From NCBI RefSeq assembly GCF_000633455.1, contig NZ_AYMG01000018.1, positions 1-62,033 on the forward strand: 62,033 nt of DNA, given 5' to 3'. A model generated the notes under the pieces. It was not told the DNA's origin. It saw only the letters and a program-made list of their open reading frames with translations, and made no database searches. Shown in pieces: positions 35,349-44,053 of this stretch. The translations under genes were made by a program, and so were the position numbers. Numbering within the stretch: position 1 is the stretch's first letter; each line of letters begins with the position of its first letter. This DNA is from Pedobacter jeongneungensis. Its GTDB lineage: Bacteria > Bacteroidota > Bacteroidia > Sphingobacteriales > Sphingobacteriaceae.

Positions 35349-36095
35349 ATGCATGATAAAAAAATGAAATTTTCAATTGATCACAAAAGCCCTGTGCCTT
35401 TACATATTCAGGCAGAAGAATTATTGCGGAACCTGATTAAAGATCCTGAATATGCCACCAAATTTCTACCAAATGAGGTGGATATGGCTAAACAGCTGGC
35501 TATATCCAGAACCACGCTTAGGCAGGCATTGAATAAATTGGTTTATGAAGGTTTGCTGATCCGCAAAAAAGGCATTGGGACTAAAGTTGCAGAGGTTTCG
35601 GTGAGCTCTAAAGCAACTAACTGGTTAAGTTTCTCGCAAGAAATGCAGGCACGTGGCATTCCTGTCAAAAATTTCGAACTTCACATCAGCTGGGTATTAC
35701 CTGATGAAAAACTGGCTCATTTTTTTGATATTGCTACTGATAAAAAAGTGTTGAAGTTAGAGCGTTTAAGAGGAAAAGCTGAAGGAGCTTTTGTTTATTT
35801 CATCTCTTATTTTCATCCACGGATAGGGCTTAGCGGTGATGAGGATTTTAAACGGCCGCTGTACGAAATTTTGGAGAAAGACCATTCCGTTATTGCCAAC
35901 TTATCAAAAGAAGAAATAAGTGCCAAAGCTGCTGATAAATTTATTGCTTCAAAACTCGATGTAGAGACCGGGAGCCCGCTGCTTTTTAGAAAACGTTATG
36001 TTTTCGACCAGGGAGACAGGCCCATCGAATATAATTTAGGCTATTATCTTGCCGATAGTTTTATATATACGGTAGAGAGCAGGCGTGATGCGTAA
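35349..36095 (+). CDS. GntR/HutC-type transcription regulator (UTRA domain)
   Basis: The 248-aa regulator has a GntR winged helix-turn-helix (about 25-75; FLPNEVDMAKQLAISRTTLRQALNKLVYEGLLIRKKGIGTKV) and a C-terminal UTRA effector domain (about 90-240, with VLKLERLRGKAEGAFVYFISYFHP and GSPLLFRKRYVFDQGDRPIEYNLGYY). UTRA domains bind small ligands, often sugar phosphates, which release the protein from DNA. I start at the ATG at 35349 (MHDKKMKF); the ATG at 35364 is also possible. It is divergent from the PMI-like gene. Three pseudo-palindromes in front of PMI, GH92 and the glycosidase are its likely targets, with mannose or mannose 6-phosphate a plausible inducer. Confidence 0.9.
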   Translation: MHDKKMKFSIDHKSPVPLHIQAEELLRNLIKDPEYATKFLPNEVDMAKQLAISRTTLRQALNKLVYEGLLIRKKGIGTKVAEVSVSSKATNWLSFSQEMQARGIPVKNFELHISWVLPDEKLAHFFDIATDKKVLKLERLRGKAEGAFVYFISYFHPRIGLSGDEDFKRPLYEILEKDHSVIANLSKEEISAKAADKFIASKLDVETGSPLLFRKRYVFDQGDRPIEYNLGYYLADSFIYTVESRRDA

Positions 36096-36151
36096 TTAAT
36101 GATAAAAGAATCTTTAACAAGACTATAATAGACAAAAGACATTAGTGCGAT

Positions 36152-36222
36152 CGTCATTCCCGCGCAGGCGGGAATCTTAATGTCATATGCTTTAAGATTC
36201 CCAATCAAAGTTGGGAATGACG
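36152..36222. repeat. GTCATTCCCGCGCAGGCGGGAAT-type hairpin
   Basis: The arms CGTCATTCCC...GGGAATCTTAA and TTAAGATTCCCAA...TTGGGAATGACG form a long palindrome between the convergent gntR and ROK genes. A near copy lies at 54235-54304. Confidence 0.75.
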
Positions 36223-36305
36223 TATCGCAGAGGAGCTAGTATAATATACTTACCTGTAAATAATATTGATTTATAAAATAAATTAACGCTCAGGCCTGTG
36301 CTTCA

Positions 36306-37202
36306 TTATAATTTTTCAACGGTTTCTTTTGGCTGTACCGCCCAGCATCCTGCAGCACCAACAAGTGCAGCATCTTCATTTAGCTGAGAAATGTGTATAG
36401 GGGAGGCGATGCCTTGCGATTGAAGGTATTTAACCACACCAGGAATAAAACGACTGGAAGCATTGGCAATATTACCACCGATTATAATGGCTTCTGCTAC
36501 ATTATCCTGTTGAAAATCTTTTAAAAAAAGGCCAAGGTTTTGGCTAAATTCGGTAAATATTTTCCGTACGGTCGGGCTCTCATCGTAAAGTAAGGTAAGT
36601 TCGCGAACATTTAAAATATTTAATCCGGTAAGCTCGTAATAGCGTTTCAAAAACCAGCGTGTAGAAAGGTAATCTTCAGTAATGCCATCCAAAAATGGCG
36701 CACACCACAAATTGGCATCGATAATTTTTCCTTTTGAACAAATTGCGCTTCCTAAGCCAGTGCCTAGTGTAATCCCGATCAGGTTACTATAGTTACGGGC
36801 TTCGCCGGCAAAAACTTCTCCCGCTAAAAAACAGGAGGCATCGTTACTCATTAAAATTTCATTGCTGCTGATCTGCAGTTCGCTTGCCAGCATGTCTTTT
36901 ACATTGAGGCCATAAAATGCAGCGTATTTATCATTCCCGGCGATATAAGAAATACCATTTTCGTAATCGAACGGCCCGGGCATGGCAATACCCAAACGGC
37001 CAATCTGGATGTCAACCTTTTTATAGGCTGCTTTAATGGTGGTACACCAGGTTTTTATAATTTGTTCGGTTGTGCCATGTGAGTTTACACGATCGCGGGT
37101 ATAAGAGTTTTTAAGGATATTACGCTGCTGCATATCGATTACGGCCGCGGTAATGTGCGAACCGCCAATATCAATGCCCAGTACATAATTGATTTTATTC
37201 AT
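36306..37202 (-). CDS. ROK-family sugar kinase
   Basis: The 298-aa cytoplasmic protein has the ROK/hexokinase fold: phosphate-1 loop VLGIDIGGSHITAAV, catalytic Asp in SNDASCFLAGEVF, phosphate-2 motif GITLGTGLGSAI and the adenosine motif AIIIGGNIANASSRF. The usual ROK zinc cluster C-x-C-G-x-x-G-C and the G-E-x-G-H motif are missing; the region reads CSKGKIIDANLWCAPFLDG instead. I use the ATG at 37202 (MNKINYVLG), because the ATG at 37247 adds 15 residues before the conserved beta-strand. It would phosphorylate imported hexose; with GH92, a porter and PMI nearby, mannose is the likely substrate. It may still act mainly on glucose. Confidence 0.85.
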   Translation of the reverse strand: MNKINYVLGIDIGGSHITAAVIDMQQRNILKNSYTRDRVNSHGTTEQIIKTWCTTIKAAYKKVDIQIGRLGIAMPGPFDYENGISYIAGNDKYAAFYGLNVKDMLASELQISSNEILMSNDASCFLAGEVFAGEARNYSNLIGITLGTGLGSAICSKGKIIDANLWCAPFLDGITEDYLSTRWFLKRYYELTGLNILNVRELTLLYDESPTVRKIFTEFSQNLGLFLKDFQQDNVAEAIIIGGNIANASSRFIPGVVKYLQSQGIASPIHISQLNEDAALVGAAGCWAVQPKETVEKL

Positions 37203-37326
37203 CGTTTCAGCTTCAATAGATCTATAAATGGCTTGTGCCATCAACATGGCACTAAAAGAAGAATCCTTTTTTTTGTCAAATTGCCTACAGCGGCAAGATT
37301 TTTTTATGAAATATTTTTTATTACCT

Positions 37327-37334
37327 TACATTTG
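37327..37334 (+). promoter_or_regulatory. -7 promoter element of the sigma-factor gene
   Basis: TACATTTG lies 18 nt before the TTG at 37353. It overlaps a second upstream TTG (37332) and so excludes that codon as the start. Confidence 0.45.
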
Positions 37335-37352
37335 ATTCAAAAACTAACCAAG

Positions 37353-38000
37353 TTGAAAGCAGTCAAGCTAGATCTAGTCGTTTTATGGAAGAAGATTTGT
37401 CTCGAAGATGATATAACGTCCTTTGAGCAGCTTTATCGTTTTCTGTATGGCAGGCTGCTTAAATTCTCCGTTTATTATGTAACCGATAAGCAGGCTGCGG
37501 AAGATATCGTTACCGAAGTATTTGTTAAATGCTGGGAAAACCGGAAGGAAAGTACCCATGTACTCAACCCTGAAAGTTATTTCTTTATTGCGGTAAAAAA
37601 TCAATCACTTAAATACCTTAAAAAAAATTCGTCGGTTACGTTTATCGATTTAGTTGATGCCGGAGATGATGTTTCGGTGAATATGCATACGCCCGAATAC
37701 CTGATTGAAACCAAAGAACTTCACCGTCAGCTTGATAAAGCCATAGCAGGTTTGGCACCTCAGGCCGCCACGGTTTTCAGATTGATCAAAGAAAGCGGAA
37801 TGAAATACAAAGAAGTAGCCGAGCTGCTGGATATTTCACCACGAACGGTGCAGACACAGTTGTTCAGGGCTATTGCCAAACTCCGCGTGATCCTGCAGCC
37901 TTTAAATATAAAAGATAAGGGCACAGATGAAAAAATGATTGGAAAAATCATCTCTCTGGTTATCTTAGTAGGTACTTTATCTTTTTTTTATTTTTTGTAG
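37353..38000 (+). CDS. ECF RNA polymerase sigma factor
   Basis: The protein of about 215 aa has sigma-70 region 2 (ITSFEQLYRFLYGRLLKFSVYYV, then QAAEDIVTEVFVKCWENR) and region 4 (LAPQAATVFRLIKESGMKYKEVAELLDISPRTVQTQLFRAIAKLR). I choose the TTG at 37353 (LKAVKLDLVVLWKKI) because no in-frame ATG precedes region 2 at a sensible distance and a -7 box lies just upstream; longer versions would overlap the ROK gene. An unusual hydrophobic tail (about the last 20 residues, IISLVILVGTLSFFYFL) could anchor it to the membrane. It is followed by its FecR-type anti-sigma and a SusC with STN domain, the standard trans-envelope signalling set. Confidence 0.88.
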   Translation: MKAVKLDLVVLWKKICLEDDITSFEQLYRFLYGRLLKFSVYYVTDKQAAEDIVTEVFVKCWENRKESTHVLNPESYFFIAVKNQSLKYLKKNSSVTFIDLVDAGDDVSVNMHTPEYLIETKELHRQLDKAIAGLAPQAATVFRLIKESGMKYKEVAELLDISPRTVQTQLFRAIAKLRVILQPLNIKDKGTDEKMIGKIISLVILVGTLSFFYFL

Positions 38001-38047
38001 GCAATTTTCTCATAAAAAGGAACATATCATAAAGGACGGAAACTCAA

Positions 38048-39052
38048 ATGACAGATCAAAGATTTACAGAATTGCTTGGAAAACAATTGGCCGGAGAAAT
38101 TTCGCCGGATGAATCTGTTGAGCTTAAATCCATTTTGGCCGATCATCCGGCACTTAAGCAGGAGCATGATGTGTTGCAAGCCTATTTTGAGGCCGAACCT
38201 GTTGAAAATGAAAATATTAATCCCATTTTCGAACGGATCAAAGCGCAGATTAAAGTTCCTGAGCAACCGGTTTTAACGATTAATAAAAATAAATCTTTTG
38301 GTATATGGTTAAAAATTGCCGCCGTTCTGGCTATCGCTTTGGCTGCGGTATTGATTTATAACCGTCAAACCATTTTCTCCCCGCAACCTGATTTATTAAA
38401 CGTACAAACTAAAGCTTCCGAAGTTAAAACCATCGTATTGGCCGATGGCTCTACCGTAAAAATCAATGCGGGCAGTAGCTTAAAATATCCGGCACAGTTT
38501 AAAAATAATACCAGAGAGGTGTACCTGTCGGGCGAGGCCTTTTTTGAGGTACAAAAAGACGCCGCACATCCATTTATTGTACATACCGAACAGTTAGCCG
38601 TAAAAGTGCTGGGTACCCAATTTGATGTGAAAGCCTATAAAAACGACACTTTTACCGAAACCTCTTTGATCAGGGGAAAGGTATCGGTATCGCTTAAAAA
38701 TAATAGCGACCAAACTTTTATTTTAAAACCGAATGATAAATTTACTTTATCCAACGGTAAAGGAAGTATAAGCCAGCTAACCGTTTTTAACGGGACCGGG
38801 GCCGATAAAGTAATCGAAACCGCCTGGCTCAACCACGAACTCATTTTTAAAAACAACCGTTTTGATGAAGTGGCTAAACTTTTTGAACGCTGGTACGGTG
38901 TAAAAGTAAACTTTAAAGAACCCGATCTTAAAACAGTAGAATTTACCGCACATTTCGGGAAAGAAAGCCTTACCGAAGCCTTAAACGTGTTAAAACTCAT
39001 CGAAAACTTCAATTATTCGGTAAAGGGCAAAAATGTGTATATCTATCGTTAG
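38048..39052 (+). CDS. FecR-type anti-sigma factor
   Basis: The 334-aa inner-membrane protein has a cytoplasmic N-terminus that holds the sigma factor (about 1-75), one transmembrane helix (about 83-103, WLKIAAVLAIALAAVLIY), a periplasmic FecR domain (about 115-220, VLADGSTVKINAGSSLKYP, then VYLSGEAFFEVQKDAAHPFIV) and a C-terminal DUF4974 domain (about 255-334, LIFKNNRFDEVAKLFERWYGVKV). It receives the signal from the STN domain of the adjacent SusC and releases the sigma factor. It lies 47 bp downstream of the sigma gene, in the same transcription direction. Confidence 0.95.
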   Translation: MTDQRFTELLGKQLAGEISPDESVELKSILADHPALKQEHDVLQAYFEAEPVENENINPIFERIKAQIKVPEQPVLTINKNKSFGIWLKIAAVLAIALAAVLIYNRQTIFSPQPDLLNVQTKASEVKTIVLADGSTVKINAGSSLKYPAQFKNNTREVYLSGEAFFEVQKDAAHPFIVHTEQLAVKVLGTQFDVKAYKNDTFTETSLIRGKVSVSLKNNSDQTFILKPNDKFTLSNGKGSISQLTVFNGTGADKVIETAWLNHELIFKNNRFDEVAKLFERWYGVKVNFKEPDLKTVEFTAHFGKESLTEALNVLKLIENFNYSVKGKNVYIYR

Positions 39053-39085
39053 CACACAACACTTTAGCCATGTATATTTGTTGCC

Positions 39086-42000
39086 ATGAATTTTGTGCAG
39101 CGGATCATATTGTTAATTGGATTAATTTTTCCGCTGTGTGTACATGCGCAAACCAAAGTAAGCCTAAATTTCAACGAAGCCAGTTTCGAACAGGTAATCG
39201 AAAGTATACAGCAACAAACTGTTTATCATTTTGCCTACAGCGAATCCAAAATTCCCAAACACCGCGTATCGGTTAAAGTAGAAGACGAAGAAGCCTTAAA
39301 AGTAATCGAACAGTTGCTGCTGAACAGTGGTTTTACTTATTCGGTACTGCCCAACAACCTGATTGTAATCAGAAAAAATGTTGAAGGTAAATTGACTGCT
39401 GATAGCGTACATCTTTTAAAAGAGGTAGTGATTACAGCGCTGGGTATCGAAAAAGATAATCGAAAAGTAGGTTATGCCTTAACAACTATAAAAGGTTCTT
39501 CCATTGCAAAGGCCAGGGAAAGCAATATGATTATGGCCTTGCAGGGCAGGGTAGCAGGACTTAACATTACCGGTGTAAACGGTGGGCCCGGATCTGCTGC
39601 ACGGGTACTGATCCGTGGGGTTTCGAGCATGACTGCCGCCTCTCCATTGTTTATTGTGAATGGTGTACCCATTGATAACAGCATCAGGGGCAGTGCAAAT
39701 GAGTATGGGGGGGCTGATTATGGTGATGGCATCAGCAACATCAATCCAGATGATATTGAAACCATTACGATATTGAAAGGCTCTGCTGCTTCGGCACTAT
39801 ATGGTGCAAGGGCTGCCAATGGCGTGATCCTCATTAACCTGAAAAGTGGAGGAGAAAATGCGAGGGCCAAACTGGAATATAATACCAATTTGTCTTTTGA
39901 TGTTCCCGTAAATACTACCGATTTTCAATATACCTATGGTCAGGGGGCGCAGAATAAACGGCCTACCGATCAATATAATGCCATTTCGACCAGTTTATTG
40001 AGCTGGGGAGAAGTAATGGACGGAAAGCCAAGTCTACAGGTGGATGGTACTATGCGTCCTTATGCTCCCATTAAAAACAATATTCAAACTTTCTACCGCA
40101 CAGCTCCGGCTTTTATTAATACGTTATCGCTTGTTGGCGGCAATAACCAGAATAATTATCGGGTTTCGGCCTCCAATTTAGATTACAGTTCGTTACTGAG
40201 CAATAGTGCTTTAAACCGTAAAACCTTTAATTTTTATGGTACGTTAGCTTTAAGTAATAAGCTATCGCTTAGCCTCACCGGAAATTATATTTACGAAAAT
40301 AATAAGAACAAAAGCTATTTGAGCGACGGGCCACTGAATGCCAATTACGGAATTTCGGCCTTGGCTACAAGTTTGGATCAATCGATCCTGGCACCCGGTT
40401 TTGATGCAGAAACGGGTTTCGAAACCCGTTGGAATCCGGATGAATATAAAACCAATCCATACTTTTTAATGAATAAACAGGCTGATTATGCTACCAGGAA
40501 TCGTTATATCACCTCGGCAGTATTAAAATATCAGCTGGCCAGTTGGGCATCGCTTCAAGGTAGAATTGGTTACGATTCAAGCAAAGATGAGGTGGTGAGT
40601 ATTTTGCCTACCGGAACGGCTTTTTCGGTTAACAGACAGGGCGGAATAAATGCCTACAATCAAAATCATACTTCAGAACTGAACAGCGATATTTTATTGA
40701 GCGCCACACACGATCTCAGTAATAAACTAAGCTTCGAACTTTCTTTGGGTGCAAATTACCGCAATAGGAGGGGTACAAATGAAAAACTTGTTGGCTCACA
40801 GTTTAAAATTCCTTACCTGTACGTTCCGGAAAACCTCATCACCAGTACAAAAACGCTGGGCGTATCGAGAATAGTAACCGAATCTGCTTATTACACCGCT
40901 GACCTTAGTTATAAACGTTTTCTTAATTTCTCGGTTACGGGCCGTTATGATATTTATTCAACCCTGCCTGCTAATAACCGCGGCATATTTGTACCTGGCA
41001 TATCTGGCAGTTTTATCTTTTCTGATCTTTTGAAAATAAAAGGGCTGGATTTTGGTAAGTTAAGGCTCGATTTTGCCAAAACCAGCGGCGAACCTATTGT
41101 ACCCTACAGCACGCAGATTTATTATACCGTAGATAATCAGGTAAATGGTGTTCCGGTAGGCGGTTTTTCAGGTGATTTGCCCAATTACAATTTAAAACCT
41201 TTCACGTTGAACGAAATTGAGGCTGGCCTTGATCTTAAGCTTTTCAACAGCCGTTTGGATATCGATTTTACCTATTTTAACCGCCTTACCCACAACGAAA
41301 TTATCAATGCCAAGCAGTCGGTTACCACTGGTTTTACTTCCGCCTATGTTAACCTGGGTGAGACCCGAAATACAGGGATAGAGCTGGCTTTGGGTTATAC
41401 ACCGATCCTCACCCAAAATGCAAAATGGCAGGTTAACCTGAACATGACCAAGGTGAAAAATACACTGCTCTCCATCGATGGCAATAGCAACTATACACTA
41501 ACAGGCACTTACCGGCCTTTAAATGCCAATACAGCGCTGGTGGTAGGCAAACCGATTACGCAGATTATGGCTTACGATTATTTACGCGATGCCAATGGAA
41601 ATGTAATCATCGGATCAGATGGCATACCCAAACGGGGTAATTTTATCCCTATGGGCGGTACCATGCCCACTTTATATGGAGGCATTACCAACAGTTTTAA
41701 TTACAAGCAGTTTAGTTTCTCTTTTTTGATCGATTACCGTTTTGGCAATAAAATCTTATCAGCAACGGCTTATTATAGTTATGTACAGGGTTTAAATAAA
41801 GCCACTTTGGTAGACCGGGAAACCGGCATCGTGGCTGATGGCGTATTGGAGAATGGACAAAAAAATACCATTAATGTACCTGCTTATGCCTATTATCCCG
41901 TGTTGGCCACCAATATTTCGGCATTATCGGTGCTCAACGGCAGTTTTATTAAGTTAAGGCAGGCCACATTAGGTTATACTGTAAATCCGCGTTATTTAAA

Positions 42001-42187
42001 AAGAACTCCTTTTAGCAGCATAGGGATTGATCTGGTCGCGCGAAATCTGCTTACTTTGCTTAAATACAGTGAAAATGTAGACCCTGAATCGGAGTTTTCG
42101 CCCACATTGGGTTATGCCGGGATAGAGGGGGCTTCGTTGCCTGCAACGCGGACATTTGGGATCAATTTTAACTTTAAATTTAAATAG
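39086..42187 (+). CDS. SusC/RagA-type TonB-dependent transporter with STN signalling domain
   Basis: The 1033-aa outer-membrane receptor has a signal peptide (about 1-22), an STN domain (about 25-95, VSLNFNEASFEQVIESIQQQT) that contacts the FecR protein, a plug (about 110-230, GRVAGLNITGVNGGPGSAARVLIRG) and a barrel ending RTFGINFNFKFK. The CarboxypepD_reg-like domain that usually sits between STN and plug is absent: the STN passes through a short GKLTADSVHLLKEV linker straight into the plug. It pairs with the SusD encoded 6 nt downstream. No glycosidase follows, so the substrate is open; proximity to the mannoside island suggests, but does not show, a related glycan. Confidence 0.95.
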   Translation: MNFVQRIILLIGLIFPLCVHAQTKVSLNFNEASFEQVIESIQQQTVYHFAYSESKIPKHRVSVKVEDEEALKVIEQLLLNSGFTYSVLPNNLIVIRKNVEGKLTADSVHLLKEVVITALGIEKDNRKVGYALTTIKGSSIAKARESNMIMALQGRVAGLNITGVNGGPGSAARVLIRGVSSMTAASPLFIVNGVPIDNSIRGSANEYGGADYGDGISNINPDDIETITILKGSAASALYGARAANGVILINLKSGGENARAKLEYNTNLSFDVPVNTTDFQYTYGQGAQNKRPTDQYNAISTSLLSWGEVMDGKPSLQVDGTMRPYAPIKNNIQTFYRTAPAFINTLSLVGGNNQNNYRVSASNLDYSSLLSNSALNRKTFNFYGTLALSNKLSLSLTGNYIYENNKNKSYLSDGPLNANYGISALATSLDQSILAPGFDAETGFETRWNPDEYKTNPYFLMNKQADYATRNRYITSAVLKYQLASWASLQGRIGYDSSKDEVVSILPTGTAFSVNRQGGINAYNQNHTSELNSDILLSATHDLSNKLSFELSLGANYRNRRGTNEKLVGSQFKIPYLYVPENLITSTKTLGVSRIVTESAYYTADLSYKRFLNFSVTGRYDIYSTLPANNRGIFVPGISGSFIFSDLLKIKGLDFGKLRLDFAKTSGEPIVPYSTQIYYTVDNQVNGVPVGGFSGDLPNYNLKPFTLNEIEAGLDLKLFNSRLDIDFTYFNRLTHNEIINAKQSVTTGFTSAYVNLGETRNTGIELALGYTPILTQNAKWQVNLNMTKVKNTLLSIDGNSNYTLTGTYRPLNANTALVVGKPITQIMAYDYLRDANGNVIIGSDGIPKRGNFIPMGGTMPTLYGGITNSFNYKQFSFSFLIDYRFGNKILSATAYYSYVQGLNKATLVDRETGIVADGVLENGQKNTINVPAYAYYPVLATNISALSVLNGSFIKLRQATLGYTVNPRYLKRTPFSSIGIDLVARNLLTLLKYSENVDPESEFSPTLGYAGIEGASLPATRTFGINFNFKFK

Positions 42188-42193
42188 GTGCTG

Positions 42194-43789
42194 ATGAAGA
42201 ATTTTTGTATAACCGGCATATTCTTATTGCTTTTACTGGGCAGTTGTTCAAAAGCCAAGCTGGATGATATCAATACAGACCCTACCAAACTTACCGAAAA
42301 CAATTACGATCCGAATAGCTTGCTTTCGCAGGCGCAGTTAAAATATGCCAATTTGGGTTATTATCAGTTGCTGTATCAGAGTACCATGATGCAACTGCTG
42401 GCCTCAACCTATTATTATTATAACAATGGCGATAAATATATCAATGTTGGCAGTTTTACCGATTATCAGGGTCGTCTTTTTGATGAAGGTTATATGGATG
42501 CCTCTTATATCAGGGAAATGCAACGTCTGGCCAGGTTAAAAGATCCAGTAGCTTATCAAAACCTGATTGCCATAGGTGATATTATGTTTGTGCTGATTTT
42601 GCAACGGATTACTGATACTTACGGCGATGTGCCCTATAGCCAGGCGGTTAAAGCCATGCAGGGCATTAAATATCCGGTTTACGATCGTCAGGAAGATATT
42701 TATACAGCGATGCTGGATGATCTTGATGCTGCTATCCAACAACTTGATGCGGACAAACCTTTACCAACCGCCGATCTTTTTTACAAAGGTGATATTAACA
42801 AGTGGAAAAAGTTTGGCTACTCTTTAATGGTCCGGATTGCCATGCGCTTAACCAAAGTGGATCCAGAAAAAGCGAGGATCTGGACGGAAAAAGCTGTAGG
42901 TAAAACTTTTCAAAGCATTAATGATAATGCAATACTGTTAACCGATGCTTCTTCTTTTAACAGTCAGAATGGTACTTCGTTGGCCTTACGCACCTATTCT
43001 GACTACCTGGAAGTTCGGTGGAGTAAAACTTTGATCGATCAGTTAAAAAATACCAACGACCCAAGGCTGGGTATTATCGGCGAAATACCGAAAGATGGAC
43101 TGGCAAAAAATGCAGATCAAAACCTCACTGGGAACAGCGAAGCCATCATTCAATTGGGCATGCCAAATGGGTATGACCTGCAGGGCGGGATTACCGATAT
43201 TAGCCGTTCGCCAGATTATCCGGGCGGCACAGGTACCGGAAGTGATTTTGCACCATTGGGTAAATACTCCAGGCCACGCACCGGAATGTACCTCAAATTG
43301 AGTGGACCGATTTTTATCCTAACTTATGCCGAAATCGAATTTTTACTCGCCGAGGCAAAAGTAAGAGGCTGGAATGTGGATGGAACTGCAAAACTGCATT
43401 ATACCAATGGATTAACAGGAGCCATCCAATCGTTAGCCCAATTGGATCCCCTGGCTGCGGTTGATGCCAATAAAATTATTGACTTTGTGAATCAAAACCC
43501 ACTTGACGAGACAAGTACAACAAATTCGTTAAATGCCATCAATACGCAATATTGGGTAACCACTGGAACCAATTTTAATTTTATTGAGGCCTGGTTAAAC
43601 TGGAAAAGAAGCGGTTACCCTAAACTTGTTCCGGTAAATTACAAGGGCAACGTAACCAATGGCACCATACCAAGGCGCCTGATTTACCTCTCTACAGAAA
43701 TTCTGAACAACCCGCAGAATTATAAAGATGCGGTGGCCAGGATAGTTGGCGGGGATGTGCTTACGGCGAGGGTGTGGTGGGATAAGTGA
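42194..43789 (+). CDS. SusD/RagB-like lipoprotein
   Basis: The 531-aa lipoprotein is of the SusD-homologue type often annotated SusD/RagB or SusD-like family 2. The lipobox LLLLGSC gives the acylated Cys. The start is the ATG at 42194 (MKNFCITG), not the GTG two codons earlier. Typical segments are LDDINTDPTKLTENNYDPN at the N-terminus, RITDTYGDVPYSQAVK, and FIEAWLNWKRSGYPKLVPV near the C-terminus. It lies 6 nt after susC and forms its binding lid. It is not a close paralogue of the SusD at 18497-20137. Confidence 0.93.
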   Translation: MKNFCITGIFLLLLLGSCSKAKLDDINTDPTKLTENNYDPNSLLSQAQLKYANLGYYQLLYQSTMMQLLASTYYYYNNGDKYINVGSFTDYQGRLFDEGYMDASYIREMQRLARLKDPVAYQNLIAIGDIMFVLILQRITDTYGDVPYSQAVKAMQGIKYPVYDRQEDIYTAMLDDLDAAIQQLDADKPLPTADLFYKGDINKWKKFGYSLMVRIAMRLTKVDPEKARIWTEKAVGKTFQSINDNAILLTDASSFNSQNGTSLALRTYSDYLEVRWSKTLIDQLKNTNDPRLGIIGEIPKDGLAKNADQNLTGNSEAIIQLGMPNGYDLQGGITDISRSPDYPGGTGTGSDFAPLGKYSRPRTGMYLKLSGPIFILTYAEIEFLLAEAKVRGWNVDGTAKLHYTNGLTGAIQSLAQLDPLAAVDANKIIDFVNQNPLDETSTTNSLNAINTQYWVTTGTNFNFIEAWLNWKRSGYPKLVPVNYKGNVTNGTIPRRLIYLSTEILNNPQNYKDAVARIVGGDVLTARVWWDK

Positions 43790-44053
43790 GGGAAAGGAAT
43801 GATGTAAAATGGAAAATGTACGATGGATGATATGGACGAAAATAATTTATACATCCAACTTGGCGCTCCTTGCGCCCTATTCTCTGCGTCCTTTGTGGTT
43901 AACTAATAGAAGATGCAAGAAATTCTGCGGTGATCTGCGAAATCAGCGGGAATCAAAATACCTTCATCTCTATTGGTCGGTGGGACACCAACCGATAGGT
44001 AAAATCAAAGTTCCTTGCAAGATAAGAGCAGTTTTATAGTTGAAGCAGTAGCG
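43790..44053. repeat. Intergenic repeats downstream of susD
   Basis: The gap carries sequence of the form GCGTCCTTTGTGGTTAAC and TCTGCGGTGATCTGCGAAATCAGCGGG, which read like dispersed intergenic repeats, and a palindrome TCGGTGGGACACCAACCGA (43977-43995). The 76-codon open frame across it is not a convincing gene. Confidence 0.45.

Noticed and set aside
37155..37352. N-terminal extension of the sigma factor back to the ATG at 37155
   Set aside because: It would overlap the ROK gene start, pass through the sigma promoter and add about 66 residues with no sigma similarity.
43809..44039. 76-codon frame after the second susD
   Set aside because: It is composed of dispersed repeat words and a palindrome; composition is not protein-like.
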